Counted from the stretch's first letter, positions 52,610 to 62,419 are shown. The stretch: DNA of 64,000 nt from Arthrobacter sp. B1805 (GCF_002929745.1 NZ_PJIQ01000002.1:248001-312000), one strand, 5' to 3'. The notes: a model not told the origin generated them from the letters alone. Translations and numbers: made by a program.

Positions 52610-53809
52610 ATGAAGATCACGAAGGCACTGCCACTGGCAGTGCTCGCCTCACTCTCGCTGGCACTGACCGCCTGCGGCGGTTCCGCTCCCACACCCGCTG
52701 CGTCCGGCGGCATCGAAGTCCCCGACATCCCCGCCGCCACCGAGGTCGGAGAGGGCGAGGGTGAAGTCAACATCATCGCGTGGGCCGGGTTCGTCGAGGA
52801 CGGCTCCACCAATCCCGAGGCCGACTGGGTCAGCGAGTTCGAGGACCAGACCGGCTGCGTCGTGAACCGCAAGGTCGGCGCCACCAGCGACGAGATGGTC
52901 CAGCTGATGCGCACGGGTGAGTACGATCTCGTCTCGGCATCCGGCGACGCATCCCTCCGCCTGATCGCAGGCGGCGACGTCGCCCCGATCAACACCGACT
53001 TGATCCCCAACTTCGGCAACATCGTGGAGGGGCTGAAGGGCCAGATCTACGACACGCTCAACGGCAAGAGCTACGGTGTGCCGATCGGCCGCGGCGCGAA
53101 CGTCCTCATGTACAACACCGCAGCCGTTCCCGAGGCGCCGGACTCCTGGGAGGCCACCTGGGACCCGAACAGCGAGTACGCCGGTGAGATCATGGCTTAC
53201 GATTCGCCGATCTTCATCGCCGACGCAGCCGTTTACCTGATGGCCACGCAGCCCGAGCTCGGCATCACCAATCCCTATGCGCTGGACAAGGAGCAGCTCG
53301 CTGCCGCCGTCGAGCTGCTGAAGGGGCAGAACGAGATCGCCGGCGAGTACTGGAACGACGCGCTGAAGGCGGTTTCCTCCATCTCCTCGGGCACGGCAGC
53401 GCTGGGCACCGGCTGGCAGGTCATCGTCAACATCGCGCAGGCCGACGGCGGCGAGGTGGCATCGGTCCTGCCGAAGGAGGGAGCCACGGGCTGGTCGGAC
53501 ACATGGATGCTCGCCGCCGAGACGGAGAACCCGAACTGCGCCTACAAGTGGATGGACTGGGCGTCCTCGGCGGAGGTGAACGCGCAGATCGCGCAGAACT
53601 TCGGGATGGCGCCGGCGAACGCCCTGGCCTGTGAGGGCTCGACGAAGAACGAGGAACACTGCGCCACCTTCCACGCCACGGACGAGGAGTACTACAAGCA
53701 GGTGTGGATGTGGACGACGCCCGTCGAGGAGTGCATCGACGGTCGCACCGACGCCACCTGCACCAACTACCAGGAGTGGACCAAGGCCTGGACCGAGATC
53801 AAGGGCTGA
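52610..53809 (+). CDS. Polyamine-type ABC solute-binding lipoprotein (PotD-like)
   Basis: 399 residues; start after AAGGAAAGGCACACCC. Lipobox SLALTAC. EVNIIAWAGFVEDGST, DWVSEFEDQTGCVVNRKVG, YDLVSASGDASLRLIAGGDV and WQVIVNIAQADG match the PotD family; four extra Cys residues toward the C-terminus could form disulfides. Ligand may be a polyamine, GABA-like or other amine; the acidic residues that define spermidine versus putrescine binding are not assigned. Confidence 0.92.
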   Translation: MKITKALPLAVLASLSLALTACGGSAPTPAASGGIEVPDIPAATEVGEGEGEVNIIAWAGFVEDGSTNPEADWVSEFEDQTGCVVNRKVGATSDEMVQLMRTGEYDLVSASGDASLRLIAGGDVAPINTDLIPNFGNIVEGLKGQIYDTLNGKSYGVPIGRGANVLMYNTAAVPEAPDSWEATWDPNSEYAGEIMAYDSPIFIADAAVYLMATQPELGITNPYALDKEQLAAAVELLKGQNEIAGEYWNDALKAVSSISSGTAALGTGWQVIVNIAQADGGEVASVLPKEGATGWSDTWMLAAETENPNCAYKWMDWASSAEVNAQIAQNFGMAPANALACEGSTKNEEHCATFHATDEEYYKQVWMWTTPVEECIDGRTDATCTNYQEWTKAWTEIKG

Positions 53810-53825
53810 GCCTGCCGTCACCGGC

Positions 53826-53885
53826 AACCAGGACAGCAGGGGTGCGGCGTGTGGTGACCGCCGGCGTCGCGCCCCTGCCCTGGTT
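53826..53885 (+). terminator. Long intercistronic hairpin after the solute-binding-protein gene
   Basis: Outer arms AACCAGG (53826-53832) and CCTGGTT (53879-53885) plus inner CAGGGG (53837-53842) and CCCCTG (53872-53877) form an extended stem with small bulges. It starts 17 bases after the binding-protein stop in a 174-base gap before the permeases. Confidence 0.6.
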
Positions 53886-53983
53886 CCACCGGTGTTCCAT
53901 CGCGCGACGCCGTCCCGGCGTCCGCGTACACCATCAGCACCGCACCCGAAGGAGAGCGGCGGGGACCACCGCCGAAAACCGTC

Positions 53984-54913
53984 ATGGCAGCACCAACCAT
54001 CAAGCCGGATATCACCTCCGACAGCACGCAGGCGCCTGTCGCGGCCCGCAGCGGCACCGGCGACACCATCTCGCGAGTGCTGCACGCGCGGCCGAAACTG
54101 AGGCTGGCCGGACTCCTGGCCCTGCCGCTGGCGTGGCTCGGCGTGCTCTACATCGGCTCGCTGATCCTGCTGTTCGTCACGGCGTTCTGGACGACGGATA
54201 CCTTCACGTCGAAGGTTGTTCCTGCGTTCACGCTGGAGAACTTCGTCGAGATCGTGACCGTCCCGGCCTACCAGCTGACGGCGCTGCGCACCATCGGCAT
54301 CGCGCTGGCGGTCACGGTGTTGTGCGCGGTCCTGGCCCTTCCGCTGGGGCTGTACATGGCGAAGGTGGCCTCACCGCGCATGCGGGCGATGCTGGCCATC
54401 GGCATCACGCTGCCGCTGTGGGCCGGCTATCTCGTGAAGGTGTTCTCCTGGCGGATCACGTTCATGAGCGGTGGGCCGCTGGACTGGCTGCTCGCACCGT
54501 TCGGCCTGACCGGGCCGGGATACGGGACTGCTGCGCTGATCATCACCCTGGCCTACCTCTGGTTCCCGTACATGGCGGTCCCGGTGTACTCGGCCTTCCG
54601 CCAGATCCCCGACAACCTCTTCGATGCCTCGTCCGACCTCGGCGCGAAACCCTGGGCCACCGTCCGCACCGTGGCGGTGCCGCTGCTCAAGCCCGCCTTC
54701 ATCGCGGGGTCCATCTTCACCTTCTCCTTGAGCCTCGGCGACTACATCGCCGCGCAGTTCGTCGGAGGCAAGACGCAGGTGATCGGCACCGTCATCGCCT
54801 CCAACATCAACCTGAACCCGCCCCTGGCCGCCGCTTTCGGCACCGTCCCGATCGTCGTCGTCGTCCTGTACCTCTTCCTGGCCCGTAAATCCGGCGCCCT
54901 CAAGCAGCTCTAG
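53984..54913 (+). CDS. ABC transporter permease, PotB-like
   Basis: 309 residues, about six helices after a 45-residue polar N-terminus. The EAA-like loop is NLFDASSDLGAKPWATVRTV, typical of PotB (DASSDLGA). Weak ribosome site. Separated from the binding protein by the long hairpin region and followed by PotC after 5 bases. Confidence 0.92.
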   Translation: MAAPTIKPDITSDSTQAPVAARSGTGDTISRVLHARPKLRLAGLLALPLAWLGVLYIGSLILLFVTAFWTTDTFTSKVVPAFTLENFVEIVTVPAYQLTALRTIGIALAVTVLCAVLALPLGLYMAKVASPRMRAMLAIGITLPLWAGYLVKVFSWRITFMSGGPLDWLLAPFGLTGPGYGTAALIITLAYLWFPYMAVPVYSAFRQIPDNLFDASSDLGAKPWATVRTVAVPLLKPAFIAGSIFTFSLSLGDYIAAQFVGGKTQVIGTVIASNINLNPPLAAAFGTVPIVVVVLYLFLARKSGALKQL

Positions 54914-54918
54914 GAGCC

Positions 54919-55728
54919 ATGCCGATGAGACTCTCCCGCTCCGCAAAAATCACGCTGCGGATCTTCGCTGCCGCGGTGATGGCTGCCATCTACCTGCCGC
55001 TCCTGCTGGTGATCGTGAACTCGTTCAACGCCACCACCTCCGGGGCGTTCCCGATCACCGACTTCACCACGCGGTGGTGGGAAGCGGCCTTCACCAACGA
55101 GGGAGTGCGCGAGGCGCTGTGGACCTCCCTGCGCGTCGCCACGGTCGCTACGGTGATCGCCCTGCTCCTCGGCGCGATGATCGCCTTCGCCTTGTCGCGC
55201 TACGAGTTCTTCGGGAAGAACACCGTCAACCTGCTCGTCGTGCTGCCCATCGCACTCCCCGGCATCGTCACCGGCGTGGCGCTGAACAACACATTCAAGA
55301 CCGTCCTGGAACCCTTGGGTATCGGGCTCGGCCTGTTCTCCGTGATCGTCGGCCATGCCACCTTCTGCATCGTCATGGTCTTCAACAACGTGCAGGCGCG
55401 GCTGGGCCGGATGAACAGGGGCCTCGAGGAGGCGGCCATGGACATGGGCGCGAACGTGATCAGGGCGTTCTTCACCGTGACCCTGCCCGGCTTCAAGTCC
55501 GCCTTCCTGGCCGGCGGGCTCCTGGCCTTCGCGCTGAGCTTCGACGAGATCGTCGTGACGACGTTCACGGCTCCGCCGGGAACCGAGACCCTGCCGATCT
55601 GGATCTTCAACAACATGGCACGCCCCAACCAGGCTCCGGTCGTCAACGTCATTGCTGCCGTCCTGGTGCTGCTGTCGATGATCCCGGTCTACCTGAGCCA
55701 GAGGATGACCGGGGACGACAGGAAATAG
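54919..55728 (+). CDS. ABC transporter permease, PotC-like
   Basis: 269 residues, six helices. LLLVIVNSFNATTSGAFPIT, the EAA loop EEAAMDMGANVIRAFFTVTL and FALSFDEIVVTTFTAPPGTE are classical PotC features. Last gene of the importer operon; ends 60 bases before the convergent selO. Confidence 0.94.
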   Translation: MPMRLSRSAKITLRIFAAAVMAAIYLPLLLVIVNSFNATTSGAFPITDFTTRWWEAAFTNEGVREALWTSLRVATVATVIALLLGAMIAFALSRYEFFGKNTVNLLVVLPIALPGIVTGVALNNTFKTVLEPLGIGLGLFSVIVGHATFCIVMVFNNVQARLGRMNRGLEEAAMDMGANVIRAFFTVTLPGFKSAFLAGGLLAFALSFDEIVVTTFTAPPGTETLPIWIFNNMARPNQAPVVNVIAAVLVLLSMIPVYLSQRMTGDDRK

Positions 55729-55788
55729 GTCGCGGCGATCGGCCCCTGGGCATGCCGCCGACGGCACGATGAAAGGTCGCCGGGCCGC

Positions 55789-57252
55789 TCAGGTGCCGCA
55801 GTATGTCGTATACGCCCCGAAGTCGTCCGGGGCTCCAGCGGCGTAGCGCTCCAGCCCCGGACGCTCGTCGAACGGCCTGGCGACGACGTCGACCAGGCGC
55901 GTCATCGGTTCGAGGTCCCCGGCGGTCGCGGCTTCGAGCGCCTCCTCCACGAGGTGGTTCCGCGGGATGTAGACCGGATTCACGCGGTCCATCGCGTCGG
56001 CGTCCGGCCCGAGAGCCAGCCACCGCTCGGCCCAGGCATCGAAGGCAACGACGTCGAGCACCCGGTCCCGCGCCGGCCGTGCGTCGCCGCGCACCGCGGA
56101 AGCCAGTCCACGGAAAAATGCCGTGTAGTCGACGTGGTTCTCCTGCAGGAGCGCGAGCACGTCGTTCGCGAGCGGCGATGCGACCTCGTCCTCGACGCCG
56201 TCGGGCAGCCCCAGCTTGGCCTTCATGCCCGCGAGCCAGGCGCTGCTGTACTGCGGGCGGAACGCTTCGAGCGCCCCGACGGCGAGCTTGACCCCCTGCT
56301 CCTGGTCGTCGTCGATGAGCTGCAGGAGCGCTTCGGCGAGGCGAGCCAGGTTCCATTCGGCGATCAGCGGCTGGTTGGCATAGGCGTAGCGGCCGCCGTG
56401 GTCGATGGAGCTGTAGACCGTGGAGTAATCGAATACGTCCATGAAGGCGCAGGGCCCGTAGTCGATGGTCTCGCCGGAGATGGTCATGTTGTCCGTGTTC
56501 ATGACGCCGTGGATGAACCCGACGAGCATCCACTGCGCCACGAGCGAGGCCTGCGCGGCGATGACGGACTCGAAGAGTGCCAGGTAGGGGCGCTCGGCGG
56601 AGGCCGCGGCCGGGTAGTGGCGGCTGATCGCGTGATCGGCGAGGCGCTTCAGGAGGTCGAGGTTCCCCGTGGCCGCCGCGTACTGGAAGCTCCCGACGCG
56701 CAGGTGGCTGCCGGCCACGCGCGTCAGGACGGCGCCGGGAAGCATCGTCTCGCGGCGCACCTCGCGACCCGTGGCCACGACGGCGAGCGATCGCGTGGTG
56801 GGGATGGCAAGCGCCTGCATCGCTTCGCTCACGATGTACTCCCGGAGCATGGGGCCGACGGCGGCGAGGCCGTCGCCGCCACGGGCGAAGGGCGTGCGGC
56901 CGGACCCCTTCAGGTGGATGTCCCGGAGCCGCCCCTCGACGTCGGTCACCTCGCCGAGAAGCAGTGCGCGTCCGTCGCCGAGACGCGGATTGAAACTGCC
57001 GAACTGGTGGCCGGAATAGGCCTGCGCCACCGGCGTCGCGCCCTCGGGGACCGAGGTGCCGATCAGCAGTGCGAGTCCCTCGGGGGAGCGGAGGACCTCC
57101 GGTTCGAAGCCGAGTTCTGTGGCGAGCTGCTCATTGAGGGCGAGGAGGCGGGGCTCGGGCGCCTTGTCGGCTCCCCATGAGACCGCCATCTCGGGCAGTT
57201 CGCGGGCGAAGCGCCCGCCGAAGGTCACCTTGGAATCTGTAGGCACGCTCAT
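55789..57252 (-). CDS. selO: Protein adenylyltransferase SelO (YdiU/UPF0061 family)
   Basis: 487 residues from 57252; a much longer in-frame extension upstream is unsupported. Pseudokinase-fold AMPylator: [47 protein letters not shown], then active-site [11 protein letters not shown] and [10 protein letters not shown], and C-terminal [15 protein letters not shown]. Transfers AMP from ATP to Ser/Thr/Tyr of redox-related proteins. The usual C-terminal Cys is visible (TTYCGT). Confidence 0.96.
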   Translation of the reverse strand: MSVPTDSKVTFGGRFARELPEMAVSWGADKAPEPRLLALNEQLATELGFEPEVLRSPEGLALLIGTSVPEGATPVAQAYSGHQFGSFNPRLGDGRALLLGEVTDVEGRLRDIHLKGSGRTPFARGGDGLAAVGPMLREYIVSEAMQALAIPTTRSLAVVATGREVRRETMLPGAVLTRVAGSHLRVGSFQYAAATGNLDLLKRLADHAISRHYPAAASAERPYLALFESVIAAQASLVAQWMLVGFIHGVMNTDNMTISGETIDYGPCAFMDVFDYSTVYSSIDHGGRYAYANQPLIAEWNLARLAEALLQLIDDDQEQGVKLAVGALEAFRPQYSSAWLAGMKAKLGLPDGVEDEVASPLANDVLALLQENHVDYTAFFRGLASAVRGDARPARDRVLDVVAFDAWAERWLALGPDADAMDRVNPVYIPRNHLVEEALEAATAGDLEPMTRLVDVVARPFDERPGLERYAAGAPDDFGAYTTYCGT

Positions 57253-57384
57253 TCCACCACCGTACGCCCGCGCGCAGAAGGCCCGCCCGGCACACCGGAT
57301 GCTGGCCGGAATGCCCGTGCGGTCGTAAACTGCTAAGCACCCTGAATTTCCGGGGTTTGCAGGCGGAAATCGAAGGAGATCATC

Positions 57385-57579
57385 ATGGGCATCAGCAACA
57401 TGGTCAAGAACGCGGCCGGGCGCTACCTCGGAAGGTCCGGCACCGGCATGACGCCGACAACCGGGCGGACCAGGGGCGGCGGGCTGGGTGCAGGTGGCCT
57501 CGGCTCCGGCGGTCGCGGCACGCCCGTTCCGTCGGGCAAGGTCGGCGGCATCCTCCGCAACCTGCTCAACCGCCGCTAG
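57385..57579 (+). CDS. Small Gly/Arg-rich protein
   Basis: 64 residues with a good AAGGAG site 7 bases before the [23 protein letters not shown], a Gly-rich middle ([16 protein letters not shown]) and a basic end [16 protein letters not shown] -10-like box at 57326 supports separate transcription, divergent from selO. No known function; may bind nucleic acid or membrane. Confidence 0.65.
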   Translation: MGISNMVKNAAGRYLGRSGTGMTPTTGRTRGGGLGAGGLGSGGRGTPVPSGKVGGILRNLLNRR

Positions 57580-57640
57580 CACGACGCTCGGGCCTGCCCC
57601 TCAGGGAATAGGGCCCGAGCGCCCCGTGGTTGCACTGAAC

Positions 57641-58336
57641 ATGCATATCGAAATCTGGTCCGACGTCAAGTGCCCGTGGTGCTATGTGGGCAAGCGCCGC
57701 TTCGAGAAGGCGCTCGCCGACTTCCCGCACCGCGACAGCGTCGAGGTCACCTGGAAGAGCTACCAGCTGGACCCCACGCTGCCCGACCACTACGACGGCA
57801 CCGAACAGCAGTACCTCGCGGAGCGCAAGGGCATCGCCCCCGAGCAGGTGCGGCAGATGTGGCAGCACCTCGCGCAGCAGGCCGAGGGTGAGGGCCTGCA
57901 CTTCGACTTCGACCGCATCGTGGTGGGCAACAGCTTCACAGCGCACCGCTTCCTGCACCTTGCAAAGTCCCACGGGCTCGGCGACGCCGCCAAGGAGGCC
58001 ATCATGGCGGCGCACTTCGAGCGGGGCCTGGACACGTCCGACGTCGAAGTCCTCGTCTCCCTCGGCACGGTCATCGGGCTCGATGAGGACGAGATCCGCG
58101 CGACCATCGCCGGTGGCCGCTTCACCGACGACGTGCGCCGCGACATCGAGGAGGCCCGGACCCTCGGGGCCCAGGGCGTGCCGTTCTTCGTCGTCGACCG
58201 CAAGTACGGGATCTCCGGGGCGCAGCCGACGGAGCTGTTCCGGCAGGCGCTCGACCAGGCGTGGCAGGAATCGCACCCGCTCGTGGCACTGACGCCGTCG
58301 GCCGATGGCCCTGCCTGCGGCCCGGACGGCTGCTAG
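57641..58336 (+). CDS. DsbA-family oxidoreductase (FrnE-like)
   Basis: 231 residues from 57641. Thioredoxin-fold with CPWC in MHIEIWSDVKCPWCYVGKRR, helical insert, and the cis-Pro loop GAQGVPFFVVDRKYGISGAQ. FrnE-type proteins are cytosolic disulfide oxidoreductases/isomerases. A C-terminal CGPDGC adds two extra cysteines. No signal peptide. The 3' end overlaps a convergent small gene by 4 bases. Confidence 0.94.
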   Translation: MHIEIWSDVKCPWCYVGKRRFEKALADFPHRDSVEVTWKSYQLDPTLPDHYDGTEQQYLAERKGIAPEQVRQMWQHLAQQAEGEGLHFDFDRIVVGNSFTAHRFLHLAKSHGLGDAAKEAIMAAHFERGLDTSDVEVLVSLGTVIGLDEDEIRATIAGGRFTDDVRRDIEEARTLGAQGVPFFVVDRKYGISGAQPTELFRQALDQAWQESHPLVALTPSADGPACGPDGC

Positions 58337-58569
58337 CGCTCCACGGCAGGACGACGGCGGCTGCGTGGTCCGCCGTCGCCCGCAGGCCCGAAGCCCTGCG
58401 CCATCTTCCGCAATTCCTCCTGCACCCGCGTCAGCTCCCGCTGGCGCTGTGCCTGCAGCTCCTCGGCGTCCAGCCGTCGGTTCCGCCCGGGCTCGGGAGC
58501 ACCGTTTTCGGCGCGCGGCGCGCCCGACCCTTCCTGCAGCGGATCGAAGAACAACCCTTCGCGATGCAT
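58333..58569 (-). CDS. Small charged coiled-coil protein
   Basis: 78 residues; GAGGGGG precedes the ATG at good spacing. MHREGLFFDPLQEGSGAP, then a helical Gln/Arg/Glu-rich part (EELQAQRQRELTRVQEELRK), and a basic end. Convergent with the FrnE gene. No known family. Confidence 0.55.
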   Translation of the reverse strand: MHREGLFFDPLQEGSGAPRAENGAPEPGRNRRLDAEELQAQRQRELTRVQEELRKMAQGFGPAGDGGPRSRRRPAVER

Positions 58570-58651
58570 TGAACCCCCTCAGCCTCCGGTTTCTGCTCCG
58601 ACACTAGCGCGGCCGTGTTTCCGGCTTCTTTCGTGGTGCGTGGGCCCTTGG

Positions 58652-59497
58652 TCAGCCGAGCCCGGACAGGCGCGCGACCACTGTGGCGCCGTCGTCGATC
58701 CTGGTGATGGCCCACCCGACGCCGCCGACCGCATAGAGCGAGACAGGTACCAGCAGGCACCACTCCCGCACGGAGCCCGCATTTCCGAGTACCGGCACCG
58801 CGATGTTGCCGTTGGGCCGCCACACCTGCGAGACCACCGGCAGGTGTGCGAGGCTCCGCGGCCGTCGCAGCCGGAAGGGGTAGACGGGGTTGCATCCGCC
58901 GGTCGTCAGCATGTCGCCGAGGATATGGACGACGACTCCGATGCCAACCGCCAGCGGGAACCAGAACTGCTCCTCGGGTGCAAAGGCCGTGACGAAGGCC
59001 CCGGCGGTCAGGCCCACGGCCCAGGGAGACCTCCGCATGCTGTCGGGAATCATCTTCAGGGCCTTCGCCGCGAAGGAGACGAGCAGCACCGTCAGGAGGC
59101 CCGCACCCGGATAGACGGTGCCGAAGTCCACCGTGTCGACGGTCCAGAGCCCGGCCACGAAGGCGACGGCGACGAACGCGGCGACGCCGAGGAGCGAGTG
59201 GGTGCCGCGGCGGTGACCGCCGGCAATGGCGCCGATCCCCGCGCACAGCAGGTTGGACAGTGGCGGCAGGGAGTGAGCGATCGTGGCGCTGTGGTGATCG
59301 GCGTCGGGCAGGAGCGCCGCACCCGCGGTCACGAGCGCTCCGGTGACCACGCCGACCGGACTGACGTCCAGCACGCCGAACCCGAGGGTGACGGACTCCG
59401 GAAGGATCGGCAGGAACCGCCCGGCGTGGACCTCGATCTGGGTGGTGGCGGCAACCCAGGCGGCGGCGCCGCAGGCAGCGTGGTGGGCGCCCATCAT
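58652..59497 (-). CDS. YdjM/DUF457-type metal-dependent membrane hydrolase
   Basis: 281 residues from 59497 (AAAGGACTCC upstream; longer frame rejected). Several helices with His/Asp motifs: MMGAHHAACGAAAW, LLPDADHHSATIAHSLP, GGHRRGTHSLLG and HILGDMLTTGGCNPVYPF, the four conserved motifs of this family. Predicted membrane-bound metal-dependent hydrolase; lipid metabolism is often suggested but not shown. Confidence 0.92.
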   Translation of the reverse strand: MMGAHHAACGAAAWVAATTQIEVHAGRFLPILPESVTLGFGVLDVSPVGVVTGALVTAGAALLPDADHHSATIAHSLPPLSNLLCAGIGAIAGGHRRGTHSLLGVAAFVAVAFVAGLWTVDTVDFGTVYPGAGLLTVLLVSFAAKALKMIPDSMRRSPWAVGLTAGAFVTAFAPEEQFWFPLAVGIGVVVHILGDMLTTGGCNPVYPFRLRRPRSLAHLPVVSQVWRPNGNIAVPVLGNAGSVREWCLLVPVSLYAVGGVGWAITRIDDGATVVARLSGLG

Positions 59498-59867
59498 GGC
59501 GGGAGTCCTTTCAGTGGGACCGCGCCGGCTGCGGAATCGGCCGGCGCAAAGTCCCATCCTGACGCGTGCCACCCCCATTCTTCGAACCCGCGTGACCCCC
59601 CCGCAGCTGCGTCGATATGGGTCCTGGCACCCCGGGGCAGGACGTCCATGATCGGAGGTGGAGCAGGTGCTGGCACAACGGAGATGCTGGACTGTAACCT
59701 CGGTATGCGCGCCCGCGTCGTCCTGTTCCGAGTGGAACCTGTTGACGCAGAACGGGGGCGCTGATTTCTTTCATGGCCGGAACGGGAATTGAGCTGAAGG
59801 GTGGAACCATGTCCGGACTCGAGGTACCCAAGCATCCCGAGGGTCCCGTCAGTACGGGCATACTGGC
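59498..59867. other. Intergenic region with a possible coupled leader ORF
   Basis: 370 bases between the YdjM-like gene and the aldo/keto reductase. Near its 3' end a 20-residue frame (ATG 59809, stop 59869-59871, MSGLEVPKHPEGPVSTGILA) follows AAGGGTGG and its TGA overlaps the reductase GTG as GTGA, the geometry of a translationally coupled leader peptide. Nothing else is supported here. Confidence 0.35.
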
Positions 59868-60824
59868 GTGACGTCTTCCTGGGAGCTGAACCGCTTGGGC
59901 TCGACGGACGTGAAGGTAAGTCCCATCACGCTCGGTGGGGCACCCCTCGGCAGTATGCCTGCGAATTTCGGGTACGAGGTTTCAGAGCGTGAAGCGATCG
60001 ACCTCGTCTGCGCAGTACTCGACAGTGATATCCGGACGATCGACACCTCGAACGGTTACTCGGACGGCCAGAGCGAGGAACGCATCGGCAAAGGCATCGC
60101 CGAATATGGCGGATTACCCGACGATGTAGTTGTTGTGACGAAGGTCGACGCGAAGGGCACCGATTACAGCGGGGACAGAGTGCGACAATCCCTGCACGAG
60201 AGTCGGCAGAGGCTCGGCATCGATACACTTCCGCTGGTACACCTCCACGACCCCGAGTTCCATGACTTCAGTGAGCTGACCGCAAAGGGTGGTGCTGTTT
60301 CCGCACTTGTAGCGGCGCGCGAAAGTGGCGAGATCAGGCATCTGGGTCTTGCCGGAGGGGACGTGCATGAGATGGCGCGCTATCTGGAGCTCGGCGTCTT
60401 CGATGTGCTGCTGGTGCACAACCGGTGGACTCTGGTTGATCGGAGCGCCGGGGACATCATCGCGCGTGCGACGGAACTCGGTGTAGCCGTGGTGAATGCC
60501 GCTGTCCTGGGTGGCGGCATCCTGGTTGACTCCAGCGGGACGAACACGTCGTACGGATACCGCCCAGCCACGGCCGTGACCCTTGCCTCGATCGCCCGCA
60601 TGCGCGAGGTCTGCCGCGCCTGGAATACCGATCTCGCTACCGCAGCAATTCGCTTCTCGACTCGCGAGCCGCGCATCAGTACGACGATCGTCGGTATCAG
60701 CAAAATAGGTCGAATCGAGCCGACGATCGAGGCGGCCACCGCAAACCTGCCCGATGAGTTCTGGAACGAACTCGAGATGCTCGTACCGACCGCCGAGAAC
60801 TGGCTGGACGCCCCTCTGGTCTGA
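59868..60824 (+). CDS. Aldo/keto reductase
   Basis: 318 residues, TIM-barrel AKR. Tetrad visible: Asp/Tyr in TIDTSNGYSDGQSEERIG, Lys in VVVVTKVDAKG, His in LPLVHLHDPE. NADP end motif IVGISKIGRIE. Closest in layout to L-fucose/D-threo-aldose 1-dehydrogenase. GTG start. Lies 64 bases upstream of the 39-residue ORF that leads into GH1, so likely cotranscribed with sugar hydrolysis. Confidence 0.93.
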   Translation: MTSSWELNRLGSTDVKVSPITLGGAPLGSMPANFGYEVSEREAIDLVCAVLDSDIRTIDTSNGYSDGQSEERIGKGIAEYGGLPDDVVVVTKVDAKGTDYSGDRVRQSLHESRQRLGIDTLPLVHLHDPEFHDFSELTAKGGAVSALVAARESGEIRHLGLAGGDVHEMARYLELGVFDVLLVHNRWTLVDRSAGDIIARATELGVAVVNAAVLGGGILVDSSGTNTSYGYRPATAVTLASIARMREVCRAWNTDLATAAIRFSTREPRISTTIVGISKIGRIEPTIEAATANLPDEFWNELEMLVPTAENWLDAPLV

Positions 60825-60888
60825 GCACGACTGATCCACCTGTCCTGAAGCCGCCCCCTACAGCCCCGACGAAGGAGACTGAGGAATC

Positions 60889-61008
60889 ATGCCTCTCATC
60901 CGCTCGAACAAGCACGAAGACCGCGCCGAACTGCGAACCCAGACCGGTGCCGTCATGCTCGGCGCCCACTCCTCGACGGCAACCGATGCGCACGCCCAGG
61001 AGGTCTGA
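60889..61008 (+). CDS. 39-residue ORF between reductase and GH1
   Basis: ATG after GAAGGAGACTGAGG; encodes MPLIRSNKHEDRAELRTQTG then AVMLGAHSSTATDAHAQEV. Its last codons contain the AGGAGG that serves GH1, whose GTG begins 1 base after this stop, so translation of the two is probably coupled. No family recognised. Confidence 0.45.
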   Translation: MPLIRSNKHEDRAELRTQTGAVMLGAHSSTATDAHAQEV

Positions 61009-61009
61009 G

Positions 61010-62383
61010 GTGAAGCGATCCGACTTTCCGACCTCATTCGTCTGGGGCACCGCGACTGCGTCCTACCAGATCGAGGGTGCCGTGGCCGAAGACGGCCGCG
61101 GCGAGAGCATTTGGGATACGTTCAGCCGCAGACCTGGTGCCATTGCGGATGGCCAGACCGGCGATATAGCCGACGATCACTATCACCGTGCGGCTGAGGA
61201 TGTCTCGGTCATGGCAGACCTCGGTGTCGACGCGTACCGTTTCTCGATTGCGTGGCCCCGTATCCAGGCGAACGGCACCGGTGCCGCGAACCACACCGGC
61301 CTGGCCTTTTATCGTGACCTCGCCGAAAGGTTGCTGGCACGCGGGATCACGCCGTGGGCGACGCTGTACCACTGGGATCTCCCGCAGGCTCTGGAAGAAC
61401 GCGGCGGTTGGCTCGAACGCGACACCGCATACCGGTTCGCTGAATACTCGGCGAAGGTTACCGATGCCCTGGGGGATGTGATCAGCAATTGGATCACTCT
61501 CAACGAGCCGTGGTGCTCGTCGTTCCTCGGGTACGCAGCTGGCGTCCATGCACCGGGCCGCCAGGAGGGCACTGTCGCCGCACGGGCGGCGCATCACCTG
61601 TTGCTGGGGCATGGCCTGGCCCTGCCGGAGATCCGAAGGGCCGTCCCCGACGCGAACGTCGGGATCAGTCTCAATCTCTATTCGATCCGGGCGGCTTCCG
61701 AGAGCCCGGCGGATCTCGATGCGGCCCGGCGTATCGATGGGCTCGGCAACAGGTTCTTCCTCGACCCGGTGCTGAGGGGAAGCTATCCCGAGGATGTGCT
61801 GTCCGACCTGGGCGAGGGCGCCTGGTTCCATGACAACGCGGCGCCCGCGGATCTGGCGAGCATCTCGGCTCCGATCGATTTCCTGGGCATCAACTATTAC
61901 AGCCGGCATACTCTCAGGGCGGGGGCTGCCGGCACCGAGGCCAGTGCTTACCCCGGAAGCGAGTTCGTCGAGTTCGTCGACACGGGAGCCGACAAGACGC
62001 AGATGGGATGGGAAATTCATCCCGATGGTCTTGTCGACGTGCTCGAGATGGCACACAGCGGTGCGCCGGAGCTACCCCTGTACATCACGGAGAACGGGTC
62101 GGCGTACGAGGACGTCGTCGGTGATGACGGAACCATTGATGACCCTGGACGCGCGGAGTACCTGCGCCAGCATGTCGCTGCCTGCCTCGAAGCCCGGCAG
62201 CGGGGTCTTCCCCTGGGCGGCTACTTCGTGTGGTCGCTCATGGACAACTTCGAGTGGGCTTGGGGGTACAGCAGGCGTTTCGGGATTGTCCACGTTGACT
62301 ACGACACGCAGGTGCGCACCCCCAAGACCAGCGCGCGCTGGCTCACGGCGTTCCTGGCGGGAAACGCCGACACTTCGGCTTGA
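61010..62383 (+). CDS. GH1 beta-glucosidase
   Basis: 457 residues from the GTG at 61010, chosen for AGGAGG 6 bases upstream. Full GH1 barrel: FVWGTATASYQIEGA, acid/base Glu166 in TLNEPW, nucleophile Glu361 in YITENGS, and C-terminal NFEWAWGYSRRFGIVHVDYD. Cytoplasmic. With a CelR-like repressor next door, cellobiose/cello-oligosaccharides are the likely substrates. Confidence 0.95.
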   Translation: MKRSDFPTSFVWGTATASYQIEGAVAEDGRGESIWDTFSRRPGAIADGQTGDIADDHYHRAAEDVSVMADLGVDAYRFSIAWPRIQANGTGAANHTGLAFYRDLAERLLARGITPWATLYHWDLPQALEERGGWLERDTAYRFAEYSAKVTDALGDVISNWITLNEPWCSSFLGYAAGVHAPGRQEGTVAARAAHHLLLGHGLALPEIRRAVPDANVGISLNLYSIRAASESPADLDAARRIDGLGNRFFLDPVLRGSYPEDVLSDLGEGAWFHDNAAPADLASISAPIDFLGINYYSRHTLRAGAAGTEASAYPGSEFVEFVDTGADKTQMGWEIHPDGLVDVLEMAHSGAPELPLYITENGSAYEDVVGDDGTIDDPGRAEYLRQHVAACLEARQRGLPLGGYFVWSLMDNFEWAWGYSRRFGIVHVDYDTQVRTPKTSARWLTAFLAGNADTSA

Positions 62384-62389
62384 GCGAAC

Positions 62390-62419
62390 GCGTCGGCGGA
62401 GTCTCCACTCCGCGGACGC
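62390..62419. terminator. Bidirectional terminator GH1/LacI
   Basis: GCGTC-G-GCGGAG pairs with CTCCGC-G-GACGC around a 6-base loop (one mismatch), between the convergent GH1 and LacI genes. Confidence 0.65.
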
